From Gnetum montanum (taxonomy: Eukaryota; Streptophyta; Gnetopsida; Gnetales; Gnetaceae): DNA of 64,000 nucleotides. Position numbers and translations under genes: made by a program. Below are positions 35,347 through 48,062 of the stretch, in pieces (within the stretch, counting starts at the first letter, position 1; every line of letters starts with the position of its first letter). The stretch spans positions 199,595 through 263,594 of the forward strand of contig MNCI01037900.1 in NCBI GenBank assembly GCA_015680685.1, read 5' to 3'. Below the pieces are notes generated by a model that saw nothing but the letters and a program-made list of their open reading frames with translations, was not told the origin of the DNA and ran no database searches.

Positions 35347-36219
35347 ACATAAATGACATCTAAGCCTTTATTTGATAGCTTGTAGAGAAAGAGAGTTAAA
35401 GAAAATGGAGTGTATTTCCACTAATGATAAGATTGCGCCTTCCATTGTTTATCCATAACCACACCACCAGACTTGCTCCTTTCATAAATGCTTCAATTCT
35501 GGTCCATCCTGAGTGCTTCCTCCAAGCCCAGCCCATTCTTTGTATGATCATAATCTGCACACACAACACAGTCAAAAATGAGCAAGGATAGATAAACTAC
35601 AATATAGTTGATACCTTGCCTCAATATCAAGCACATTAGTTGAGTTGTGGTTATGGAAGAAACTGGTTTGGAGATTTATCATAGGTGACTACCCAAGGTG
35701 TAAGGGTTAGATGAATAGTAAAATGGAGAAAATTGAAAAATTTGTGCCAAGGTCCCCATGACTAAGAGCGAACCTACGGTAGCTATANTAGGTTCGCTCT
35801 TAGTCATGGGGACCTTGGCACAAATTTTTCAATTTTCTCCATTTTACTATTCATCTAACCCTTACACCTTGGGTAGTCACCTATGATAAATCTCCAAACC
35901 AGTTTCTTCCATAACCACAACTCAACTAATGTGCTTGATATTGAGGCAAGGTATCAACTATATTGTAGTTTATCTATCCTTGCTCATTTTTGACTGTGTT
36001 GTGTGTGCAGATTATGATCATACAAAGAATGGGCTGGGCTTGGAGGAAGCACTCAGGATGGACCAGAATTGAAGCATTTATGAAAGGAGCAAGTCTGGTG
36101 GTGTGGTTATGGATAAACAATGGAAGGCGCAATCTTATCATTAGTGGAAATACACTCCATTTTCTTTAACTCTCTTTCTCTACAAGCTATCAAATAAAGG
36201 CTTAGATGTCATTTATGTN
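35347..36219. repeat. Perfect inverted duplication around single Ns (probable assembly artefact)
   Basis: 35347-35776 (430 bp) is followed, after an 11-base spacer and an N at 35788, by its reverse complement at 35789-36218. A second single N is at 36219. I find no mismatch between the arms, although neighbouring repeats here diverge by many percent. By comparison with E7, about 620 bp of ordinary post-pol sequence (equivalent to about 57147-57763) should be here. Confidence 0.9.
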
Positions 36220-36879
36220 TTAACATGTATTTCCATTTTCATAACCAATTCTTATAGCCCATATTGCTTTATTATGTCTAAGGGGTGTGCTTTGAATTCT
36301 CACTTTTCTCCTTTCTTTTCTTTTTTTTTTCTTGTGTGAGAACCACACCATGCAAAGACTTATTTTTATTCACTTAGCTTCCTAATTTTTAAACAATGTC
36401 AGAATGGCCGAAAACCCAAGAAACCAACATGTAAACACCCAAGAGAATGGCCAACAAAAATGCATCGAATCCCCTTGAAGTCACATCCTTTTCATCCTTT
36501 GAGTCTTTCCTTGGTTTGAAAAGTACCCAGCCACAAATTCATTAATAAATTTACTTAGAAAAAGGGGACTGTATAGTTCCAAGCCAAAGGATACCATAGA
36601 GTTGTATCACCGAGTGGACGGTGTGGACTCATTACCTGTTTTACCAAAAGAACCATACCTTAATATCAACATCATAATTCAAAGGTAAAAACCAAACATT
36701 AGCAATCAATATGATATAATGCAATCCACCATCATGAACACTTATTGGATGACAAATAAAAGTAAATCAAACAAAGAAATAGTAAAAACATAAACGATGG
36801 CGTAAAAAAAAAATAAGAGAAGTTGAAAAATGTGTAAAACAAAAATTCAAAAATAATTGAGGGCCTAAAATGGTTAGCA
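36220..36879 (-). other. E5 post-pol region, remainder
   Basis: Colinear with about 57764-58400 of E7. No gene is supported. Confidence 0.6.
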
Positions 36880-39026
36880 TAGGTTTCCATCTTCCCCATG
36901 ATTGAGTTGGAAGGAGGAGATCTGAAATAGTAAGCAAGGTTGTCCATCAATAGAGGTAGCATGTGTATTGGTTGTCCTAAGCTCATGGAAAGGTTTGGTT
37001 TGTTGTACATTGACCAACAGTTTCTTATCTAGCTCTTAGGTTTGTATATTGTCATGGCACCTAAAGGAAAAGTTGCATAAATAATATAAGGTCCTTTCCA
37101 TAGTGTTTGAAATTTAGTACATTGTGGCACATGTATGGCATTCCAGTAGAGAACCTTATCTCCCAGTTCATATTTAACTTTCCTAATCCTTAGGTCATGA
37201 CATTGTTTATTGAATGCCATGTGCAACTCGTTAGATGATAGGGAAGCTAGTTGATTTTCATCTAGTAACTTAAGTATTACTAACCATTGTTTTTGTGCTA
37301 GACTAAGGTCAAGGTTGAGGTCACATGCCATGGATAGTGTACGAAGCTCAATTTGAATGGGAAGCATTGGTAATTTACCATACACTAACTCATAGGAAGA
37401 GTAGCTTGTATGGAGTTTCCATGTGGAGTGGTATGCCCAAAGAGCATCGTTCAATTTAGTGCTCCAGTCTCGTCTAAACTTGCTAACAGTTCTTGTTAAT
37501 ATCTTTGTAATCCCCATATTGGTGATTTTTTCTTGACTGTTCACTTGGAGGTGGTATGGTGTAGTCAATTTATGCTCAACCCCTAAGTGTTGCATTAATT
37601 TTCAAAAAGTTGCACCTGTGAAGTGGGTACCATTGTCTAAAATAAGTGCACAAGGCACACCAAACCTATTTATGATTTTTTTGAACAAATTGTGCAACTG
37701 TAGATGATGTACAATCCTTAACAGCAACTGCTTCTGCGCATTTAGTTAGGTAATCAATGGCAACAATGATATAGGCTTTTCCATTGGACATTGGTGTAAT
37801 TAGCCCCATAAAATCAATTCCCCAAATGTCAAAGGGATCTAATGGTTGGATCCATTGTTGTGGATCCTCCATTCTAGCAGTTATTCCCCCATCATGTTGA
37901 CAGTGCTCACAAGATTAGATGAATTAATGGGCATCTCGAAGCAATGTAGGCCAATAATATCCTGCAAGCAAGATCTTGATGGCCGTTCATCTCCCAGCGT
38001 AATGACCCCCACAAGGACCTTCATGAGCATCTTGGAGAACTCACAATTGATCTATATCGGGAACACACCATCGAACCAAGACATTGGAACACACTCTGTA
38101 AAGTTACCCATTGATTTCCATAAAGTACTTGGCTTGGTCAAGAAACTATTGTTTCTTCTTAAGGTTTAACTCCTGTGGTATTTGTTGGTTGAGGAGATAG
38201 GTAAGAATGCTGCTATACTAGTTTGTATCTATGGGTGATTGATTATTCACTACACCAGCAAAGAGGAATTCATTAGAAAAATAATCAGAAATTGGATACT
38301 CATCCTCTTTGTTATCCCATTGCAACCGAGATAAATGATTAGCAACTACGTTCTCGGTGCCTTTACGATTGATCATCATAAGATCGAACTCTTGTAAGAT
38401 TACAAGCCATCATATGATATGAGGGCTTACCATTGGCTTATTCATGAGGAACCTTATTGCACTATGATCTATATGTATATATACTTTATATCCCAATACA
38501 TAGTGTCTAAGCTTTTCTAGTGTAAACACTATAGCAATTAATTCTTTCTCTATGGTGGTGTAGTTAAGTTTTGCACCAGTGATACTTCTACTTGCATAGT
38601 GGATGTAACAAGGATGCTTCTGGTCATCTAACTATGTAAGTACAGCTCCTAAGGCATAGTTGGATGCATCAGTCATGATATGGAATGGTTTGGATGAGTC
38701 AGGAGCTTGTAGAATGGGTGTTTCTACTAGCTTCTATTTTAGAGTTTGAAAAGCTAATTCACATTCCCTAGTCCACTCAAAAGGTACATCCTTTTTCGTT
38801 AATTCCACCAATGGTTTGGAAACCTTTGAAAAGTTCTACCAGTATGTCCAAGGAATGATTGAATATCTTTGATGGTTTCCAGTTAACGGGTAATTCTTTG
38901 GATAACTTTGATTTTTTCGGGGCTACCTCTATCCCTGTGTGTGAGATTTTGTGCCCTAGTACTATGCCCTCTTGGCCCATCAAATGTCTTTTCTAATAGT
39001 TGAGCCTCAAATTGGTTTCTACACAT
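36880..39026 (-). pseudogene. E5 pol remnant: integrase, RNase H, RT tail
   Basis: The integrase core starts at 37872 (WGIDFMGLITPMSNGKAYIIVAIDYL split over the frame, EAVAVKDCTSSTVAQF) and is frameshifted at about 37670. A 188-codon open stretch at 37595-37029 covers the region after the second Asp through the C-terminal domain (HKLTTPYH, DALWAYHSTWK, VLYWNAIHVP, LWKGPYIIYATF). RNase H is at about 38690-38300 with stops, and the RT tail (GIVLGHKISHTGIEV) is at 38983-38777. The second catalytic block reads LILDNGTHF. Confidence 0.88.
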
Positions 39027-40015
39027 CAGTTTTCTCATCGCATTTGCGAACCTTCAATAGCATGATGTTGTTGCAGCATGTATGCCAATCATGTTCCTAT
39101 TATAAAGAATTTAAACATCATTTCAAAATTAAAAAGATCAATTGTCTTTGGCTATGATCTATTTATAGTCATAAATATGAAGCATTCGGCATGCCAAAAC
39201 CTTTTATCTTGATTTATTCCCTATGCTACCACAAATACCTATAAGGCTACAACACACATTTGAATGCTCAATTTCTAGAAATATTTGCAAAAGAAATGTT
39301 AACATGCAAAAATTGAAGAAATAAGATACTATGATTAGATCTATTCTACCATATAGAGACATTAACTATATTTTCACCTAAAAGGTTAAAATTGTTAAAG
39401 TGAAATCCTTCTAGTATGTAGATTACAAAGATTTTGAAGTACATTTTTTCCTTGACCAGTGAATTATGAGACATGATGTAACAGTAGAAAGAAACAAAAC
39501 ACTTTTATTTCATCATGGTAGATTCCATGATGGAGGAGAAACAACACATGAAAGTCTACAAAGCATTGAAAAAACAAATTGGATCCAAAGGATGCAAGAA
39601 AAATGGGAAAGGAGTAGAGGAATAGAGGATGTAGGAGTAATTTAGTTTTCATCAAATTTAACTTTTTACATGATATTTTTGAAGATAATAGAGATCTTTA
39701 AAATAATAATTCAATTCCTTTCCTAGGTAGAAAAATGGCTCTTTCAAGATTCATCCTCCATTCTCTTTGCATATTAAAATACACAAAATGACAGTTTTTA
39801 GATATTAAATGTGCTATACATGATAAAGTGTAATATGTACATATAAGTATTGTCATATCTACGTAAATATTATTTTGGCTAAGAGGGAAACAACTAGTTG
39901 GCTAGCCTTTAGTATGGAAAATAAATAATCATAATCATAAACGTTGGGTTAAGACATGAATATGACCTACAAACCACAAGTCATATATTCTTAACATTAT
40001 CTTAGGTAGCCATCA
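39027..40015. other. Block S copy 2, left part
   Basis: Aligns with 15679-16662. No gene is supported. The EA2 insertion at 40016 interrupts it. Confidence 0.7.
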
Positions 40016-40817
40016 TGATGAGTGGTGAGGTACCCCTACACTCAACCATACGAATACAAGCATTACACGCACGATCCAGTCAAACTCCACAGACTAAGTG
40101 CCTACACACCTTATGGAACACTTAAGGTTAATTGTTCGTTGTCTTCCCAAACTTACTTGTATATGTCACGGTTGTATGGTTAAGTAAGTCTGAGGTATGT
40201 GATTTTTATATCTTTTCTGTTTTATCACCTATGCTAAGAGAGAAAAGGGTGAAGATACTAATTAACTAACTTTAAGTAAATAAGCCTTAATTAACCTAGC
40301 ATTAGCATTCGTTCCCACTTGCCGTTTCACACCCTGAACCAATGCAATGCTACTAGGTTATCAAATGCTATTCGTTACTGGGATTACCAAGCATAACGCA
40401 CGTGCTCTAAGCAGTTGTACTGAATGCACTTAACTAGGAGTGAAGAGTTAAATGATGAACAATAAATAATAATAAGTAAAGTCCTATTTAGCTTAATCCA
40501 TGCACTGCAAGGTTTATCCAATAGTTTGTCTTTATTTCTGTACACAAACTTGTGCTCAAGTACAATATTTGCTTGAATAAAGATCCATTCACTTTAGAGC
40601 TCCTACTGCAAGCACATGGAAATTATTCTATCTTTAGAGAGGTAAAACTGCCATAGTTTCGCTAAGGGTCTAGATCTAGATGAAGAAATAAGGGAGAGCT
40701 GCCTCTTATTTATAGACTTGGCGATGCACCACGATATCGCATACGCGATATCGTGGGGGAAGGCGCGATATCATAGGGGATGTGATATTGTGGCTCATGC
40801 GATATTGCATCCCATCA
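40016..40817 (-). repeat. EA2 3' LTR (family A)
   Basis: Ends GTCCCATCA or an equivalent at 40817, with 'tacccccatgact' (polypurine tract, sense CATGGGGGTA) following. GATATC palindromes are at 40732-40815. Confidence 0.9.
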
Positions 40818-42765
40818 TACCCCCATGACTTAATAAAACCTCATCCTTGAGTTCCTTAAAAGATATTGGAAAGGTATAGGATTATTAACTGAATGGAACT
40901 AATGGTGAATGGGATGACATGTGAACGGATCATCATTATAGAACATGACAAAACTGGTGTTCACGACGACAAGAGTGAACACCTTATACATTTGACATCA
41001 GGCCTTATTTGGCAACTAAAAGAGAAGAGAGAAGAAGTCTGCTACTACCAATGCCAAGATTGCGCCTTTCATTATCTATCCATAAGCGCACCATCGATCT
41101 TGCTCCTTGCATAGCTGCTTCAGCATTGATCCATTCCAAGTGTTCCCTCCAAATCCAATCCGTTGTTGCATGATTGTCATTTGTAGACACAACATAGTCT
41201 TATATTAGCAAGGGTAAATGAATCATAATGCAATTGATACCTTGCTTCAGTGTAAAGTCCATTGGCTGAGTTGTGGCATGGCTAATATGGATATAGAGAT
41301 ATACTAATGATAACTACTGAAGGTGTAGGGGTTAGGAAAAAATCAAAAAAATTGGACCAAGACCCCCATGACTGAGAGAAAACCTCCGATAGCGATAGAA
41401 TGGAAGAAAAGAAAAGAAAAGGAACAAGGAACATGGAGAAAAAGAGATAACTGTAACGTCGATGAAATGGATGTCAAGATGGAAATAAATCAAATATTGT
41501 TGATTGCAAAAATGTTAAGGAAAAGAATGTAACTGATGCACCAAATAGGAATGTTAGTGGATCCTCCCCAAAGTAGGTGCATGCCCTTGATGCCCTGAAA
41601 AACCCACATTCAAAGAGTCTGTAGGCTCTGGGAATGTCATTTGGAACAAGAGTTAAAATCTTAACCAGAAGAATTTACCAAGAAGAAAACAATGCGTTAA
41701 CCAAAATATACACTAATGATATAACCGACAATGAGGTGACAAATGGGGAAAAAAGGATGGAAAGGGGGAAAATGAAATGGAGTCTCAAGAACAAGGTGAT
41801 GTACAACCCCTTGTGTGTTTAATGATTAATGTAACTTGGTAGATCCCATTCCAAGTCCAACCTCAGACAAACCTCATCCAGTGACTGCGCATTAATGCAT
41901 TTGGCTAATCCATCCTCCCGAAGTAACAAGAATGCCTTATCCAAAGAGCCACCACCATTCGGATGAAATGAAAGATGAGATGGTAGGAAGTAAGAAGGGC
42001 CTTAGTTAGAGGGAACATGCTTATTTTAGTTCCATAACCAGTGCTTGTAGCCCAGATGATTATTTTTTCTAAGGGGTGTGCTTTGAATTCTCATTGTTTT
42101 TTTTTTGTGTTTGTTATTTTTGCATGAGAATGACACCATACAAAGACTTATTATTATTTTTATTTGCTCAGCTTCCTGATAATTGGGTAACATCGAAACG
42201 GTAAGAAAACTCAAGAAGAAAACATCCAAGCACCCAGGAGAATGGCCAACACAATTGCATCAAATCCCCTTGAAGTCACACCCTTTTCAATCCTTGGGTC
42301 CTTCCTTAGTTTAAGAAATGCCCAGTCACTGATTCATTGATGGTTCTTAATATTTTGAAGAAAGGGACTGTACAGTTCCAAGCCAAGAGAGACCATAGAA
42401 ATTTATGGATGCATGGATGATGTGGACTCATTGCCTGCTATATCAAAAGAACCATACCTTAGTATCAACATCATAACTTAAAGGTAAAAACCAAACATTA
42501 GCAACCAATGGAAAATAATTCATACCATCTTTGGAGCACTTATTGGGTGACAAACTTAACAAAATGGATAACACACACACACACACACTAAAAGAAATGA
42601 AAAAGTATAAACGATGTTGTAAAGTAAAAACAAGAAAAGTTAAAGAAATTGTAAAAAAAATGTGTAAAACAAAAATTGAAAAGAATTGAGGGCCTCAATT
42701 GATTAGCATAGGTGGCCATCTCCTCCATGACTAAATTGAAAGGGAGAGATTCGAAATAATGAACG
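40818..42765 (-). other. EA2 post-pol region
   Basis: Homologous to 18656-20676 of EA1. No gene is supported. It includes a short (AC)n run near 42570. Confidence 0.65.
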
Positions 42766-43760
42766 TTTGTTTGAATTTCTTAGAAGTGTCCAACTTCTCC
42801 CAATGGATGTTTTTAGGTTAAGTGGTGGAAGTTGGCAACGCTCATGCTCCAATGTATCTATGCTTTCGTTGTGGTTATGAGTTGTTCCCCCAGTCAATTC
42901 CATGCATATTGGTGAATTTCTCTCCTTGTTAGCTATCAACCACTAGGTGTTTTCTTGCTATTTGGTTGCTACATACATGCGCCATTGTATCTGAGTTCCT
43001 TGGGCATACCAGTTGCATACAGGAGATGTTGAACATTCCTGTATGTCATCATCCTTGGTATCACTATATGTGATGCATGGAACTTTCTTCTTCTCAATCT
43101 TTCCATAAATGTTTTCCTTAGATATCTCCAAGGAAAGATCATAAATTCTTAGGCACGCATTGATGGTGCTGAGCCATGCCCTCCCCATTATAATTAGGAA
43201 GTCCCCTTTGTTATTATTGATTTCTATCACTAGGAAATCAACTGGGTAGGACCAAACACACACAGTGATAACAATTTCCTCCACCAATCCCAAGGGAATG
43301 ATGATGGACTAGTCAGCTAGCTCTAATTGAATATTGCTCTTCTTGAGTGGGGGTAGGTTCCAGGCTCTGTACATTTCTTGTGATATTAAGTTGACTCCAG
43401 AACCTGAGTCAAGAAGAGCCTTACATGGTACATTCTTGGTGACTTGGAGGTAGATTAAGGGACTCCTAGGATCAGAGAGTTTCCTAGAAAGGTGGCCTAC
43501 CTTTATCCAATCAGTAACGGTATGTGTTAACATAACTGTATGTGTTGAGCTCTGTTGTTGGTTTGAAGGGAGCTCCGAAGCCTTTCTTGATGGAGGAGTG
43601 GTCATAGACTTAACCGCTTGTGGTTGTGAGAGCTTGTTTGGACTGTTGGTTCTAAAGAAGGGTCTTCTCTTTGTACGGTTACTAGAACTAGAAGTGGGTT
43701 GAAGGTTTGTAGCTCTCATAGCATTATGTTGCTACGGTTGAGTGGGGAGTTCCCTTCGCA
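42766..43760 (-). pseudogene. EA2 aspartic protease and linker
   Basis: Open segment 43719-43309 contains ALLDSGSGVNLISQEMYRAWN, with the catalytic DSG intact (Asn in EA1). Segment 43293-42958 continues LGLVEEIVITVC, FLIIMGRAWLSTINACLRI. The linker 42939-42703 (ESIDTLEHERCQLPPLN) crosses the deletion join. One frame break at about 43300 and the join disrupt it. It is the better preserved of the two short-element proteases. Confidence 0.88.
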
Positions 43761-46019
43761 TCGTTGGAGCGGGTGGTAGCAAAACTATCGGCATAAGAGT
43801 GGCAGATGGATTCAGAGGATGGTATGTATGTGGTGTGTTTCCCATAGGAGAAGGAGTCCTAAAATACTCCCAAACCTGGTAGTGACGTTGTGGAGTTGCG
43901 TGACCCATAGAGTCACTTGGAGAAACTGGCTACTGCACGTAATAGCCATAAGGATCTGGTTGCTAGTAAGGGTATTGTTGTCTAGGCAGTGGCATCCCCC
44001 ATGACTATGGGTGTTGCCACTACTAATGTTTCCCAATAGGTTGTGGTGGAGTTCCACTTGGATAATATGCTAGCAGTTGGTGGAATTTTCTTGGGTTACC
44101 TTAGGGATAAGGTAACCTTCGGGGTGCCTGCCGTTTATTAAGTCTTGGGTTGAGTGCATACACCCCAGACTCCTGTAGATGTGAGATTATTGGGCAGCAT
44201 CCCTTAGGATGGTCATATTGGCATATCTCACATCCACTGTCATTTTCTATATCAGAATCCACAACCTCATCGACGATAGTCATTTTTCCCTTACCCTTGT
44301 TACATGCATAGTCTGAATCTCTCCGCTTTTTCTTATCATGATCACTACTCTGCTCCTTATACTCTTCTACAATTTTTAAAACAGTTTCAAATCTAGAGTC
44401 TAAGGAGTCCCACATTTGATCCACCTTAGTTGATACTTCAGTTGTTAACTTTTGAAGCAACAAGGTTTTTCTATTCATCAACTCTTCGAGTGGTGACTCA
44501 TCCTCTTCTTTGCAAAATCTTACTCCCTTCTTTTGGAGGGAAGGATCGTGGTTATACTCTTCTACGCTTTCTCTTTTCCGTAGCTCTCCTTCTTTAGCTA
44601 CTTGCTCCAATAGCCTATGAGCTTCATGGGACCTAAGTTCAGATAATATTCCTTGGGCATATGTTCCAAGGGTTCTCCTAGTTTCATGTCTTAGCCCATC
44701 TACAAGGTGGCGGAGTTGATCTCGTTGTGCATAACCATGACCCAGGCAATGATGTAGCAATGCATAATATCAGCCCATGGTAGCATCCAAGGGTTCATGA
44801 TTATCCTACTTCCATCCTTGGATCTGTTTATGCAAGTTGGACACTCTGGAGTATGTTTGATATTTATCGTTGAATAGCGCTAGCATCTTACTCCACCGTC
44901 TGATGGATTTCGGTTCTAGAGATTGGTACCAACTCTCTGCTTCTTTTTTGAATGTCCTAGGAAACAACTTTAATTTTTCCACTCATTTTTAATGTTTTTC
45001 AAGACACATGCATCGTGGAATTCTTGTAAGTGATTTTGTGGATCAGCATTGTATCCCCCTTCAAACCGTGGGATATTTTTCATGTCTAGTCTCTTCATCC
45101 AACTATCTTTTTAATGCCTTGTAGGTATCCTCACAACCTTCGTGATGTCTAACATACTCCAGGTTGCTAGTAGGGGTTTTTCATGATCATCTCTCTCATG
45201 AAATCTATGATGCCTACGTTGGTCCCTACTTTCCCTTCTTTCATGCCTTGATTTTCTTGAATGTCCTCGTCCTCTCTCTCGACTCTCTCGTCGAGGTCTC
45301 TCATCTCGCTTACCCTTATCCTCACCATTGTGCTCTTTATGACTATATCCTGATGTGGAAGGAGAGGGTGAATGATGTGATGAAGAGAAAGAAGAAGGGG
45401 AATCATCGTCATGACAATTTTTCTTACCTTCTCTTCTGTGGTTACGGCCCCGATCGTGATGACGATCTGAATGCCCATCCTTGTCATGTGTTTTTGTTCC
45501 CTCAGTGAATACGTGGTGTTCATGGGGATCAGAACCTGAGTTGTGAATCATGGAGTGTAGGTTCTGATACCCCACCTCCTCACCATCGTTAGGAGGGGGA
45601 ACATCATTTGATGGAAAACCTATTATAATTGGTTCACCATCTCCAATCTTGCTTAGGATGTGCGGGACCCCTTTGTCCTTCAACAAAGTATGGTGGCTCT
45701 CCTGCCGCGAGTCTCTTAAATGTTGCGCTGTTGTGGATGGTAATCCCTTGTGTCGTAATCACATGCAACATATTTAGTGTATAGCTACGTCATGCCTATC
45801 TATGCAAGAGCATGGAGGAGCATGTTGGGGACTACATGATCTAGGGGTAACACTATGTTACCTTGCAAATCACACCAACACAATTGTTCATCTTGATGGA
45901 GGATAAAAGTAAAATCAGGTATATATTCATTGAGATGATTCATAGTTATGTGTGTTAGGACGCCGACTATCTCTTGTGTGATCCCTATGAAGTGAAGTGC
46001 TTTTATGAGAAGAAGACAT
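43761..46019 (-). pseudogene. EA2 gag (decayed, long open segments)
   Basis: The sense start is the ATG at 46019. Segment 45686-45111 (191 codons) holds GEEVGYQN. It also has a strongly charged Arg/Ser/His/Glu region (DRHHDRGRNHRREGKK, RRESRERGRGHSRKSRHERR). A broken capsid segment follows (about 45110-44770). Segment 44760-44101 (219 codons) has HHCLGHGYAQRDQLRHLV, LLEQVAKEGELRKRES and the zinc knuckle CEICQYDHPKGCC. The knuckle keeps all four metal ligands. Confidence 0.88.
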
Positions 46020-46146
46020 CTTAGTTTAGTTCGATGTGTTGTCTATTATTATGTTATTTTTTTTATGATTAACCCTAAGGGTTTATTTAAGCTTTCCAAC
46101 AATGTGGATGATTTCCTATGTTCTACTTAGCACACAAACAACTTAG

Positions 46147-46164
46147 TCCCTGACAATGGCGCCA
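46147..46164 (-). promoter_or_regulatory. EA2 primer binding site, tRNA-Asp type
   Basis: Minus-strand TGGCGCCATTGTCAGGGA, one base after the LTR end. The first seven bases TGGCGCC match the Athila consensus exactly. Confidence 0.88.
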
Positions 46165-46165
46165 A

Positions 46166-46979
46166 TGATGAGTGGCGAGGTACCCCTACACTCAACCATA
46201 TGAATACAAGCATTACACATGTGATCCGTTCGAACTCCACAGACTAAGTGCCTACACGCCTTATGGAACACTTAAGGTTAATTGTTTGTTATCTTCCCAG
46301 ACTTACTTGTATTTGTCACAGTTGTATGGTTAAGTAAGTCTGAGGTATGTGATTTTTATATCTTTTCTGTTTTATCGCCTATGATAAGAGAGAAAAGGGT
46401 GAAGACACTAATTAACTAACTTTAACTAACTAAGCCTTAATTAACCTAGCATTAGTATCTGTTCCCACTTGCCATTTCACACCCTGAACTAATGCAACGC
46501 TACTGGGTTACCAAACGCTATTCGTTACTGGGATTACCAAGTGTAACGCACGTGCTGGAAGCGGTTGTACTGAATGCACTTAACTATGAGAGTTGAGGGT
46601 TGACAGAGATTAAGTCCTTAAGAAAGCATTTAAACAATGAACAACAAATAACAATAATTAAAGTCCTATTTAGCTTAATCCATGCACTGCAAGGTTTTTC
46701 CAAAAGTTCATCTTTATTTCCGTACGCAAACTTGTGCTCAGGTACAATATTTGCTCGAATAAAGATCCATTCACTTTGGAGCTCCTACTATGAGCACATG
46801 GAAATTATTCTATCTCTGGAGAGGTAAAACTGCCAGAGTTTCGCTAAAGGTCTAGATCTAGATGGAGAAATAAGGGAGAGCCGCCTCTTATTTATAAACT
46901 AGGAGGCGCACCGCAATATCGCGGGGGATGCGATATTGCATACGTGATATCGCAGCTCATGTGATATTGCGTCCCATCA
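46166..46979 (-). repeat. EA2 5' LTR (family A, 814 bp)
   Basis: The sense start is at 46979. The TATA box TATAAATA is at 46896-46889, about 83 bp in. Decayed GATATC palindromes fill the interval. Confidence 0.9.
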
Positions 46980-46984
46980 CATAA

Positions 46985-47727
46985 TAAAAGAAACTCTAAA
47001 ACTACTTTATCTTATAGATTTTGTATATTATTTTTTATTTTATTTCAAATATATAAATTTAATATGTAGTAAAGTTTACAAGTAAGCAATAGTAAGTTCA
47101 CTAATTAATAACTAATTCTAACATATTTTTTTAAACTTTGTATCTTAGGTTTCCTTATATTATAAATAATAGTTTTTTAGTTGGAATTGCACATAGACCA
47201 CCACTATACCTCTTGTATTATTATCTAAATTCTACCAAAGTATTGTGCTAACCGTATGTTCTCCAACCTTAAAATGTGGTAGTCTAATTTACTTTCAAAA
47301 TAATGAGATGATTCTTTTTTTAATCCATAATTTTGAGTATCACAAATTCTAAATTTCTTATATTTTTTATTTTTTAAAATTTTGAATTTATAGAGTTAAC
47401 ATCTTGTATTGATTTTCATGTTTGGATACAAATCTAATATAATCCTCGCTTCTCTCTTATTACAAATGCCTCAAGATTTATGGGTTTTAGCTACTTAATT
47501 TTTTTGTGATTAAATGCATTGTACCTTAATTAATATCACATTATTTTGATAAATATGTATGCTTGGTTTTGTTTATAGTATTAATAAAGGATTTATAGAA
47601 CCACAACTAATTTTTATATGCTTGCCCTTATGGGGCCTTTCTTGCTAGGATGAATATTGAGCCCTTAGGTGACAAGGATATATAGTTAGTGTAATACTTG
47701 TAACACTAATCAAACTATGCTATCCTC
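46985..47727. other. Block S copy 2, middle part
   Basis: Aligns with about 16664-17409. AT-rich, no gene supported. Confidence 0.7.
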
Positions 47728-48062
47728 NNNNNNNNNNNNNNNNNNNNNNNNNNNNNNNNNNNNNNNNNNNNNNNNNNNNNNNNNNNNNNNNNNNNNNNNN
47801 NNNNNNNNNNNNNNNNNNNNNNNNNNNNNNNNNNNNNNNNNNNNNNNNNNNNNNNNNNNNNNNNNNNNNNNNNNNNNNNNNNNNNNNNNNNNNNNNNNNN
47901 NNNNNNNNNNNNNNNNNNNNNNNNNNNNNNNNNNNNNNNNNNNNNNNNNNNNNNNNNNNNNNNNNNNNNNNNNNNNNNNNNNNNNNNNNNNNNNNNNNNN
48001 NNNNNNNNNNNNNNNNNNNNNNNNNNNNNNNNNNNNNNNNNNNNNNNNNNNNNNNNNNNNNN
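47728..48062. other. Assembly gap, 335 Ns
   Basis: An unsequenced run. The matching interval in S copy 1, with EA1 removed, is about 390 bp (17410-17626 plus 25098-25272). Confidence 0.98.

Larger units (their letters stand above)
34242..39026 (-). mobile_element. E5: family B Ty3 element joined to second S copy
   Basis: Minus-strand: 3' LTR (34242-35173), post-pol region, integrase, RNase H and RT tail, then the same pol/S junction as E3. It shares with E3, against E7, a short deletion near 38835 ('aagttctaccagtatgtcc', where E7 has about 19 extra bases) and the loss of a T at 'gggctacc'. Part of its post-pol region is replaced by an inverted duplication between two single Ns. Confidence 0.85.
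40016..46979 (-). mobile_element. EA2: second non-autonomous gag-protease LTR retrotransposon
   Basis: Termini TGATGAG and CCCATCA. Flanking 5-mers CATCA (40011-40015) and CATAA (46980-46984) are a near-perfect target duplication, and S copy 1 shows the uninterrupted site near 16663. On the minus strand: 5' LTR, tRNA-Asp site, gag, protease, then a direct jump to post-pol at about 42765. The jump is at the same place as in EA1. The LTRs are 802 and 814 bp, shorter than in EA1. Confidence 0.92.
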
